A stretch of DNA of 64,000 nt from Aldrovandia affinis (taxonomy: Eukaryota; Chordata; Actinopteri; Notacanthiformes; Halosauridae): NCBI GenBank assembly GCA_029706075.1, contig JAINUG010000178.1, positions 592,429 to 656,428 on the forward strand. The letters are read 5' to 3'. This document shows positions 55,270 to 64,000 of this stretch, piece by piece. The translations under genes were made by a program, and so were the position numbers. Position 1 is the first letter of the stretch; every line of letters begins with the position of its first letter. The notes under the pieces are model-generated. The model made no database searches and was not told the origin of the DNA. It saw nothing but the letters and a program-made list of their open reading frames with translations.

Positions 55270-55768
55270 TCTGCATGTAGAGGAGCAGCATTCCTCCAGG
55301 AACAGGTCTTATTGGGAAGGCGTGTCAGTGGGGGTGGATGGGCGGGGACGGAGTGACTGTATAGCTGCCGCTTGTGGACGGGGGAATGGTGCGAGTGATG
55401 GCACACTTAACCTTTTCACTCTGACACCCGAGAAGGGCTCGGAGGTCGGGTTTCGGTGCTTAAAGGGAAACGTTGTTTGTCACTTCCACGTCCCGGTGTA
55501 CGGCTGCTCCCTGCCGAGGATGTTCTCCTCAGTCCGTCCCGGCCGCCCACAGGGGAGAGACGGCATGTGCTAACCATGCAAAGCACAAACCCTCTCAAGC
55601 TGCTGCTAACTGCTTCCATTTGACTTCTCGTTACCTCTGGCAATTGTACGGTTCCTGGTTCACATTAACATATTTAATTTGCTTGATAATTGTCCACTTG
55701 TTAGAGAGGCAGTCCAATCCGCCCTCTCTCCCAATCTCTGTTCTCTGTCAAAATCCCCCCACTCTATG
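55270..55768. other. Non-coding stretch, no exon seen
   Basis: Mixed unique sequence with no element ends recognised. Confidence 0.3.
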
Positions 55769-55769
55769 A

Positions 55770-55805
55770 CACGCACACACGCATGCATGCACACGCACAC
55801 ACACA

Positions 55806-55837
<32 letters not shown>

Positions 55838-55924
55838 GGCTTGCACTCATAAACTCACACACTCGCGTTCACATGCGTACCCACACATGCATGCACACAC
55901 GCATATGCATGCACACACACACAC

Positions 55925-55960
<36 letters not shown>

Positions 55961-55961
55961 C
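55770..55961. repeat. (AC)n arrays
   Basis: Pure and interrupted CA with GCATGCATGC words. Confidence 0.95.
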
Positions 55962-56317
55962 TGGCCCCGGCTGAGTTGTGCAGCCATGCTAAACAAAAGG
56001 AGATGAAGCGTTTTTAAAAGCCTCAGATAGGGGGTGGCGGTGGAATCGATAGTGTTTCCTCTGCAGGTAAAACCCTCCAGCTGCAGTATTGGACTGTCAG
56101 CACGGGCCATCACAGAAAACTGGAGACGTGCCCATTCCCCCCCCCCCTTTTTCTCTCTCTTGCTTTTCCTCCTCCTCTGTTCGAAAACCCATCAGCCACC
56201 GGGGCAAAAAACTATTTAAAAAATCATTTAATCTGGAACTATTTCCATTTTTAATGTTCTCTGAAACTCCATATGCCATTTGGTTTTAGTGGACAGCATG
56301 GCCCCCTCTCCTGTGCG

Positions 56318-56470
56318 CTCCCTTGTGCAGGGTGGCGGTGCGGCCTGGTTATTGGGAGGGGGGGGGGAGGTTGCAGGTTTGAATCCTTGCCGCTGTGCTG
56401 ATGTTTTACCTTCGGGCAGTGTGGTGAATGCTGTAATGTGAAACGCCTCAGTGAGCAGTAAGCTGTGAAA
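56318..56470 (+). mobile_element. Possible tRNA-derived SINE fragment
   Basis: GGTGGCGGTGCGGCCTGGTT, a G run, then GGTTGCAGGTTTGAATCC, a B-box-like word, followed by a body ending GCTGTAATGTGAAACGCC. Boundaries are unclear. Confidence 0.4.
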
Positions 56471-56552
56471 GTTCACTTGGATGCATGCTTAATGCAGTCT
56501 GAGGGGATGTGTACACTAGCCTTACAGCTGCTGATTTTAAATATGCTTCACA

Positions 56553-56755
56553 GTAGGTGTGTGTGTGTGTGTGTGTGGTTGGGGGGTTTGTGTGTGTGTG
56601 TATGGGCATGGGCATGCTAGTGTGTGGATGGGGTGTGTGTATGTGTATGTGCCTGCTAATGTGTGTGGATGCGTGTGTGTGTGTGTGTGATATGTGTGCG
56701 TGGATGGGGTGTGTGTGTGTGTGTGTGTGTGATATGTGGATGGGGAGTGTGTGTG
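56553..56755. repeat. (TG)n-rich minisatellite
   Basis: TG runs separated by GGATGGGGTGTG and GATATGTG variants. Confidence 0.92.
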
Positions 56756-56819
56756 TTTGCAGAATGAATGGACAGCAGTCTCTCAGTTTACCGGTGTGTA
56801 TGAAAAGCCGTTAAAGTGG

Positions 56820-57740
56820 GGAGTTGATAACGCTAATGAATTGGATAATTAATTGGAGGAAGCGCTCGTTTAGTATTGATCTCGGATGTCCCGATAATGG
56901 GAAAGATGATCTGTCTGTCGATCCTGGCCTGATCCCATTGGCTGAAGGCTCTCTAATTAAAGTGGATCCAGTGCGCTGGATCCGGCCTTCCCTTTATTCT
57001 CTCCCGCGGAAGTGCTTTGCGACATTTGTCATGCCCGGCGCTCCGGAGAAGAGCGATAGCGTTAGCGCCTCGTCATTAGCGCACGCTGTTAGCGATGATC
57101 GTCCGGGTAGCCGGCTGTCACCGCTCGCAGCGTAAGCGTTTCCTGACCCGCGCGCGTCCAGCCAGATTAGTATCGATTGCGGCGAAGCGTTTCTGCTTAA
57201 GCGTGCAGCCGTTAATGTCCCGGTACTTCATCCGAGCCCGCAAACTATCAATGGACTTTTTGAGCGTTGGGTTTCATCTTCCGTAATGAGTTGAGATTTT
57301 AAAATGTTTTCGTTGTGCGTTAACGTTGTGTTAATAGAAGGTGCACGCTGGTCGTGGGTGCGCGCCGGTCGTGACGGGCGGAAACGCGTTTGTGAGACGA
57401 GTGAAAGGGAGAGGCGCAGTAACGCCGAGTTCTTCCTTCTCAGGGGGTAGACAGACGCTTACGTTCATGATTACAACACGGAGGGTGATACGGAACAATT
57501 ATCACCTCAAGTGCATTATCTTAAGTGAACGAAGGAATTGTAGAATAATTCCCCAAACATCCCAGAATAATACTAATAATTATGGTTGAGGTGTAAATAT
57601 GAAGTGTGTGTGTGGGTCTGTGTGCAGGAGGGGGGTATCTTTTGGGGTGTCTACAGCATGTTCTGTACCACCCACAGCAAATGTTCACAATGTACTGTTA
57701 CCATGGCGATGAGGAAGCTATGGGTGATGAAGATGTGGGC
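56820..57740. other. Non-coding stretch, CpG-containing
   Basis: 56990-57440 is CpG-richer than average and repeat-free; TAATTAATTGG and CTAATTAAAG words lie at 56845 and 56955. No exon recognised. Confidence 0.3.
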
Positions 57741-57747
57741 AACTGTC

Positions 57748-57775
57748 TCCTCCTCCTCCTCCTCCTCCTCCTCAC
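57748..57775. repeat. (CTC)n microsatellite
   Basis: Nine CTC units. Confidence 0.9.
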
Positions 57776-58217
57776 TCATCCAGTCCAGTGCTGTTGCCCA
57801 ACTGGCGTTTGATTAAATAAACGCCGTTATTTAGACATTGTTAAGAGCTAAACTTCCCGTGTCAGTCCCTGGCTCTCACCTCTGTGCGGGCGCACTGTAG
57901 GAGAATCGACACTTCCCAGTTCGAGAAGAGCGGCTGCTCTTGCTGTGATGCGTTCGCGCCCGATGACTTTAACGGTGGAAAACAGTGACGTTACGGTGAA
58001 CCTACGGAGTAGGCCAAAGGCTGGAGCCCTGGACGAATTCTCCGTTTCCGCCGAGGTGCTTTTGAAGCAGCGGGACTTTTATTGTTATTGTTATCTTTTT
58101 ATTTCCACAGGAACAAAAACATGGTTTAAAAGGACAAACAAAGTCTTAGGCCCGACTCCGATAATCTGTTTTTCAGTGGGTTCCTGCCTGCAGAGTGAGG
58201 AAAAGGGAAAGTGAATT

Positions 58218-58346
58218 ATGAGCAGGGAAGATAAGCAGAAAGAGAGACCCCAGAGCAGGATGCTCCAGCTGCACGTCAGCGCTGTTAGCACGCCCACGCC
58301 CACGCCCACGGCAGACTGGAGGGAGGGGGGCATGTCTGGGATGCAG
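58218..58346 (+). CDS. Candidate first coding exon, weak
   Basis: ATGAGCAGGGAAGATAAGCA opens 43 codons (MSREDKQKERPQSRMLQLHV, then TPTPTPTADWREGGMSGMQ) to a donor CAG|GTACAG at 58347. An acceptor-like CCTGCAG lies at 58186-58192, 25 bases before the ATG. The TPTPTP run is due to a short CACGCC repeat. Family not recognised, and no neighbouring exon supports it. Confidence 0.2.
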
Positions 58347-58822
58347 GTACAGCCCCTCCCCTGTGTGTGCCGAGGTGGGGAGGGGGGGAAGGGGGGTGGA
58401 ACCTCGGGCCTGCCACCATAGATCATTGGTCACCGGTTCCAGAGGGGCGTTGACTCGTGCTCGTTAACTCTCATTCGTAATTGGGCTGGTTTGGGGTTTT
58501 GAACAGGAACCAGGCTGGGCCCAACATGAGCTTTCAGGGCTGGGGGAGTCACAGTGGGGGGAGGGGGCATTGTTAGCCTGCTCGGGGGGGGAGTCAGTTT
58601 GGGGGGGAGGGGTAGAGGGAGTCCTCTGTGGGGATAGTCGTGCTGCGGAGACACTTTTGTTTAACACAAATATAAATATACATGCGATTGTGCCCCAGCG
58701 GGGATCCCCATGACAGCTGCGAGGCCCGCTCTCTCCCAACGCTCTCCAGCGAGCGCCCCCTTCCCCCTACAATTACACCCCCGAGTGCTTTAAAACCTGC
58801 TGTGATGGCTTTATTATCAACA

Positions 58823-58855
58823 CACACACACACACACACACACACGCGCTCACAT

Positions 58856-58893
<38 letters not shown>

Positions 58894-58930
58894 ACTGCAA
58901 ATATAAACACAAACAGTCTCACGCACACAC
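58823..58930. repeat. (AC)n array
   Basis: About 85 bp of CA with few interruptions, then AC-rich DNA. Confidence 0.94.
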
Positions 58931-58947
58931 ATGCATATATATATATG

Positions 58948-59110
58948 TCAATGCCTGGAACAGCTTGCCAGGTCGGGTAGTAGAGGCAGAAACACTTGGG
59001 CTATTCAAGTCCAGGCTAGATGCAGTACTAGATACTCTTTAGATTAGGACACGACGAGCCTAGATGGGCCGAACGGCCCGTTCTCATCATTATGTATTCT
59101 TATGCTCTTA
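58948..59110 (+). mobile_element. LINE 3' end fragment
   Basis: NAWNSLPGRVVEAETLGLFK then SRLDAVL resembles the C-terminal end of LINE reverse-transcriptase proteins (the usual pattern is WNxLP, V, FKxxLD). It ends in a stop, a short 3' UTR and TTCTTATGCTCTTATGTTCT-type tail. The rest of the element is absent. Confidence 0.65.
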
Positions 59111-59111
59111 T

Positions 59112-59345
59112 GTTCTTATATATATATATATATATGTGTATGTATGCTAATACATGCATGCACACATATGTGCACACGCTCACACACACATACTGTATGT
59201 ATGCATTCAAATATAGGCAGATGCACATGCACACATACTCGCATTCATACATACATACACACACACAAGCGTGCACACATATGGTGTGGAGGGTGTTTAC
59301 AGACAGGTGAGGGTGTAGACAGACAGGTGAGGGTGTAGACAGACA
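59112..59345. repeat. TA/AC-rich DNA and short GACAGGTGAGGGTGTA repeats
   Basis: (TA)n at 59118-59134, imperfect ACACATAC DNA to 59280, then three 24-bp copies of ACAGACAGGTGAGGGTGTAG. Confidence 0.85.
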
Positions 59346-59797
59346 GGTGAGGGTATATATTGGGTAAATCTGGGTCGTAAATCTGGGTCGTACACCTCTC
59401 TCCCCACTTAATTCCCAGCTCAGTGACATGCTACATGCTAAAGTGCTCTGTACACGCTTAGTATTCAGAGACCAGCATCTGCCAGTCTCTGTATCCCCTG
59501 CCCACTGTCTGCCAATCTCTGTATCCCCTGCCCAATGTCTGCAGGAAAACCTGCAATAAACCCCTCTCATCTGTCTGGAGATGGGCATCTTGGTCAGAGG
59601 ATAGGAGAATGATTATTCTCATTGTTCTGAAAATAAGACCCCTAGGCTGGAAACGTTAGCCTGTATGTGGTTAAATAAACCATTGTACTTTATTTTGATG
59701 CGTTAAATACGCGTGCAAGTCTTGTTCTTTAAATGCTACTAATGTTGTAATATGCCACTTTGACTCGGCACCTTATGCTTATCGTTGTTTATCGTGT

Positions 59798-59932
59798 TAC
59801 TGTGGCACTGGCACAGTCTGGATTCGATGCCAGGCTCATCCACACACAAGAATAGTGCCTTAACAGGATGCAGACCGTGGGGCTCATCCACACACTGGAA
59901 CAGTGCCTTAACAGGACGAGCCACCCAGCAGC
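59798..59932. mobile_element. Second copy of the 48-bp-repeat dispersed element
   Basis: CACTGGCACAGTCTGGATTC at left, about two 48-bp units, then GACGAGCCACCCAGCAGCAA. It shares both flanks with the array at 54985-55265. Confidence 0.8.
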
Positions 59933-60337
59933 AATTTCAATTTTTAAGGAAAAGAAGGAGGGGGTAAGAAAGGAGAGGAGAGCAAAGCAATGACTGAATG
60001 TTTGGGATTAGGAGCGGGCTCGTTCCGGCGGTGGCCAGACAGGGAAGCAGAGCTCAGAGCTCTGAGGATGTCACGGCTTTATATAAACGGCTCAGTTCTA
60101 CACGCCTCCCGCTGAGAATCGCCACGTTCAGACTTTATTAATCCCCAGATATTGGGGGCAGCAAACAGAGCAACACATTCCTGCATGTTGGGTGGGGAGA
60201 GAAAGAGAGAGTGGAAGAGCGGGGGGGAGGGAGAGAGAGAGAGAGAGAGATACATGCAATACGTGCTTATCTGAGCAATGGTGACATCTTAAAATGTTGC
60301 AGTGCCAAAGCAAACCAGGCATGTTTAATGAAAGTGG

Positions 60338-60818
60338 GTGATTCGGAGTGAGACAGTGAACACAAATATACATACTCGCATACACACACACATACTCACA
60401 TACACACTCACATACACACATACACACTCACATATTAACATTCACATACTCACATACACACACACATACTCACATGCACACAAACATACACACTCACATA
60501 CACACACACATACTCACATACACGTGGGCGCACACACTCACATACACACACGCATGCGCAAGCACTCACACCCACAGACACACACACACACACACACTCA
60601 CATACACACGGGCTCACACACTCGGATACGCACACACTCACACACTCGCATGCGCAAGCACTCACACACACACACACACACACACATATGCACACACACT
60701 CGCTTGTGCACACACTCGCATGCGTACGCACTCACACACCTACTCGCATGCGCACACACACACACTCGCATGCGCATTCACTCACACACACACGCACACA
60801 CACACACACTCACACGGT
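60338..60818. repeat. ACACTCACATAC minisatellite
   Basis: About 480 bp of ACACAC with CTCACATAC, CTCGCATGCGC and TACTCACATAC variants. Confidence 0.95.
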
Positions 60819-60989
60819 TTTGGGGCTTCGTGAGTAGTGGCCTGTTTTTCTAAGGCCCTTCTCGTGAGCTGTGGCCTCATTCTGTGAAGCTCAGACCTGT
60901 TTTTGTAAGCACTGTGCGGGCAGGGTGCGAGTTTGTGCCGAACGCCAGCCGATGACCCCGGGCCAGGCCTCCACCCAGGGCTCTCAGTG

Positions 60990-61062
60990 ACCCCCTCAGC
61001 CCCCCCCCCCCTCAGCCCCCCTCAGTCCCCCAGCCCCCTCAGTCCCCCTCAGTCCCCCTCCG
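60990..61062 (-). repeat. C-run tract, G-quadruplex-type on minus strand
   Basis: Repeated CCCCCTCAG units with runs of 4-10 C; the complement has many GGGG runs spaced by CTGA. Confidence 0.8.
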
Positions 61063-61337
61063 CCCTATGAGCCAGGGATTGCGCAAAAAAATGTGAAACG
61101 CAAAACCCCAAACTCACACGTGTGTGTGTGTGTGTGTTCACACACTGCTTCCCAAGCTCAGTTCCGTGGCGTTACCGCTCTCAAAGACACTCGTGCTGAA
61201 CCTAGAACTTCCATGTTCGTACTCGCCGTCGCAAATGGCGTCGTCTCACGTGAATAATGCAGAAAGCCTTTAGGGAATGTATTCTGTAACTCCACAGTGT
61301 CTGGCCTTGCCTGCTTCTTCGGCGCTCAGCAGTGACG

Positions 61338-61492
61338 GGCGGCCGCGTAGCATAACGGTTAGGGAGCTGGGCTTGTCACTCAGAGGTTGCAGGTTCGATT
61401 CCCAGGTGGGGGCACTGCTGTCGCACCCAGGAGCAAGGCGCTTAACCTGAACCACTTCGGTAAAATATCCAGCTGTACAAATGCACCAAGGA
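61338..61492 (+). mobile_element. tRNA-derived SINE, family S-A, 3'-truncated
   Basis: Head GCGTAGCATAACGGTTAGGG, B-box GGTTCGATTCCC, GGAGCAAGGCGCTTAACCTG and ATATCCAGCTGTACAAATGC. The terminal stem-loop is absent. Confidence 0.82.
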
Positions 61493-61499
61493 TCTACGA

Positions 61500-62515
61500 T
61501 ATGACCTTTCTCAGATGTAGAATGAAGGGACGTCTTCTCTCGGAAGCAGGAAGGCAGTCACCTGGGCGCACCTGGTCAGACTTACCCCCCTCTCCCCCCA
61601 CCCTGTTGAGCTTATGACCACTTCCTGCGACTGTTCCTTGCTAGTCCCAAGTCTCTTGTTGAATCTCTCACCTCTTCTGATTGCACTTGGGTCAGCGTTT
61701 CCTCTCCTTGTAAAACGCTTACAATGTTAAAAAGTCCCACTCTTCGTGCAGCCTCTGCTTGAGGCTAGAAGCTCCCTGTTTTTAATGTACATTTTAGATT
61801 TCTAGAAATTCCTGGAGGATTCCCCCTCCCCTCCCCCATCCCCCATCCCCCATCCCCTGAAGATTTAGGTCACCAGCTAAAGCATTTTTAAATTTGCACA
61901 TTGGGTCTATTTGATTGATTCATCTGACGATGAATGTTGTGGTCGGTGCCTCTGCGCACACGTTCTGTTATTAAGGTCTTTTTTAGATTTTTTTAGGTTT
62001 GTGTTCCTGATGTGCCTCCCTGGGTCCTGTGTGATCAGGCTGGCAAGGCCAGGGGCGTCGCCCGCTCCTTGTAAGGGCCGACGCCCCGAATCCAATTAAC
62101 TTCACACGAGAGACATCTTTTACTGGCAGGCTCGACTCCTTCTAAGAAATCATTTCGGAAGGGGATGGGTGGAGCCTGTGGCTAATTTAAAACCAGTTTG
62201 GTTTTCACACGTACCCAGTACCCGGTATTTTCAGAATTTTCTTTAAAAGGAAGTGTCTGAATGGTCCTGGATGTGCTGCATAATTGCATATGTTCAGAAA
62301 TGTAATTTGTTGTGCTGTGGGACATTGTAGATTTCTGTCACGGAGTGATAGTGCAGGAGTGGGTTCCAGCACTGGTAATGAAGCTTTTGCATTCCATAGC
62401 TCTCTTTAGGATATTGTTGGAGTTTCTTTGGCTGTTAATATTTGTGCTTTATGCTGTATTATACAATTTTTTGTATATTTAATAGAAGTAATATAAATTA
62501 TTTAGAATTAAATGC
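61500..62515. other. Non-coding stretch, no exon seen
   Basis: A C-rich CCCCATCC repeat is at 61823-61858; otherwise AT-rich unique-looking sequence. Confidence 0.35.
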
Positions 62516-62519
62516 CTTT

Positions 62520-62642
62520 AGACACACACACACACACCACACACAAAGACACATACACACACACGCCACATGTACACAGACAAACACACACACACCACAC
62601 ATACAGAAAGACACACACACCACACCACATCTACACACATAT
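62520..62642. repeat. AC-rich array
   Basis: ACACAC with CACCACAC and AGACAC variants. Confidence 0.92.
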
Positions 62643-62725
62643 AATCAAATTCTTTGGACAGTATGACCAAATCTTTTTGTTTTCATTTCGCATTGCGACT
62701 GCCACTGTCTGACAGCTCCCAGGCT

Positions 62726-62727
<2 letters not shown>

Positions 62728-62764
<37 letters not shown>
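62728..62764. repeat. (TG)n microsatellite
   Basis: Pure TG of about 36 bp. Confidence 0.93.
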
Positions 62765-62766
<2 letters not shown>

Positions 62767-63359
62767 GGAAGAGGGAGAGGGAGGCATGGCTACGGATGAA
62801 TTTAAATTCACACAGGAGCCCGGAGGAACCTGAAGGAAGATGACGTGAACCTGTCTCCTGTCTCCCGCGGTTTCCATGGCAACGGCGGGAGTGTGGCTGG
62901 CAGGCGGGCGTTCGAGTGCGAGAGGCGGATCTGGAATACGGATGCGCCCGCCAGTTCCTCCGGGATTCTGTGGAGTGGAGAAGGAGAGAGAGAGAGAAAG
63001 AGAGAGGCTAAATCTGAGCTGGAACTCGTGGGAGAACTGCATGGCCTGTTTATAAAAACACACACACACACACACACACATTTAAATACTGTAGGACTGT
63101 AGTCGCTTGTACGGATGTGTGTGTACGTGCGTATATGTGTGTCTTAAAATTAAATTCCCTTAAATCTACATACCGTGTCACAACGATCCATGTCCGCAAT
63201 ATTCAGCACGCCTTCGATACGCCGCCTTTGGAAGCTAAGTGGGAAGGACAGCGGTGCCGTCTGCTGACAGTATGACAGATTCCATTAGGCAAGCTTGATT
63301 GGTAATTATTGCCACACGCTGCTGGAATAGAAGATCCAGCCCCCCGCTTGCCACGGCCC

Positions 63360-63780
63360 GGCGTGCTCAATAGAGAGACCGGGTGAGACGGGGAACGTTT
63401 ACCCGGGGGTTTCTGCAAAGAGACGCGCCGCGAGAGGCTTTGAGAGGTCGCCGTCGATTCGCTCTCCCGTCTCGGTCGCTTGAGATACGGACGGCGTAAC
63501 GGGGATTTGTGCGCGACTGGATCCACCCCTGTCCCCCTCCCCGCCCCCGCCCCCGCCCCCGCCTCCGCCTGATTTTGTGTCGTTCTTCCACTGCTGCGTC
63601 TCCCGAATTTCCATCACAGGTTTCTGTACTCTGCAGGAGTTTGTTTTGACCACTGGGCTACCGGCGTGCGTAACCGCTTTCCGTAGCAACAGATATTTTG
63701 TTGTTAGGTTGTGCTTGCCTTCCCCCTTCGTGCTGGGGCGACGGGGACGAGGTCGCTGCTGTAAAATGCACTTTTAAATG
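63360..63780. promoter_or_regulatory. CpG-rich patch with CCGCCCC repeats
   Basis: Frequent CpG (CGCGCCGCGAG, GGTCGCCGTCGATTCG) and a run of CCCGCCCCCGCCCC at 63539-63565, which resembles clustered Sp1-type sites. It may be a promoter CpG island, but no start exon is visible downstream within the window. Confidence 0.25.
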
Positions 63781-63889
63781 AGACACCTCGCTGTCGTAAA
63801 ACCCAGCCCCTGCGTGAGGTCAATGCTGCGGGAACATTTCACAGTGTGCGGTGGCTTTTGGGAAGTACGTGCCGAAAATAACAATTTTA

Positions 63890-63945
63890 CCATTTCTGTT
63901 ATTTGGCAGACGCCTTTATCCACAGCGTCTTACAGGAGTGTGTTA
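63890..63945 (-). mobile_element. L2-type tail fragment
   Basis: TATTTGGCAGACGCCTTTAT then CCACAGCGTCTTACA is a decayed minus-strand copy of the shared stem-loop tail. Confidence 0.55.
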
Positions 63946-64000
63946 AATTGGCTAGAGATCGTCGCTAGAGCTGTCGAACGGCAAGCCTCAGTCTCATATG

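Noticed and set aside
55055-55573. 172-codon frame with a repeated 16-residue peptide as a gene
   Set aside because: The repeats come from a dispersed element with a 48-bp core. The rest of the frame has no domain, and a second copy of the element at 59798 has only two units.
60338-60853. 171-codon His/Thr-rich frame
   Set aside because: Translation of an AC-rich minisatellite.
63215-63262. 5S rRNA fragment
   Set aside because: Only the short word GGAAGCTAAG matches; the surrounding bases do not.

Overview
The window reads as vertebrate, almost certainly ray-finned fish, genomic DNA. The main reasons are several Tc1-like transposons with DDE transposase remnants, many tRNA-derived SINEs that share an L2/UnaL2-type 3' stem-loop and (TGTAA)n tail, PIF/Harbinger and hAT miniature elements, and very long (TC)n, (TG)n and (AC)n arrays. 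Repeat content slightly favours an early-branching teleost such as an eel or tarpon relative, but this is inference only. No prokaryotic signal, CRISPR array, rRNA or canonical tRNA gene was seen. Host coding sequence is sparse, so most of the window is intron or intergenic DNA.

Positions 1-1300 hold two exons of a C2H2 zinc-finger gene (+ strand), separated by an intron that is mostly a 36-bp minisatellite. A convincing first coding exon lies at 10188-10352. Two phase-compatible but weaker exon candidates (16779-16889 and 17578-17685) may belong to the same gene. If so, the intron between the first two contains a DD34E Tc1 element split by a young LTR element.

1.4-9.7 kb is a mosaic of hAT-type miniature elements, a (TC)88 array, SINEs, a BED/hAT transposase remnant and a deleted Tc1. 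11.4-16.3 kb is the Tc1/LTR nest. 17-24 kb has a CCAAT-bearing minisatellite, palindromic miniature elements and quiet DNA. 25.1-26.5 kb is a nested cluster of hAT miniature elements. 32.2-35.5 kb is a four-level nest: an L2-type fragment inside a Harbinger inside a Tc1 inside a SINE. 36-47 kb is rich in tandem repeats. 47.7-49.8 kb has a DD36E-spaced Tc1 and two members of a TA-target miniature family. 50.7-64 kb has minisatellites, SINEs, a piggyBac-like miniature element, a dispersed 48-bp repeat and a LINE 3' end.

The most unusual object is the LTR element at 12189-15561. Its two 635-bp LTRs show no base substitution between them. Its interior has no visible protease, reverse transcriptase or integrase, and instead carries a long coiled-coil-coding stretch. 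It is described here as a fossil element. All element assignments come from reading the sequence by eye; no database was searched.
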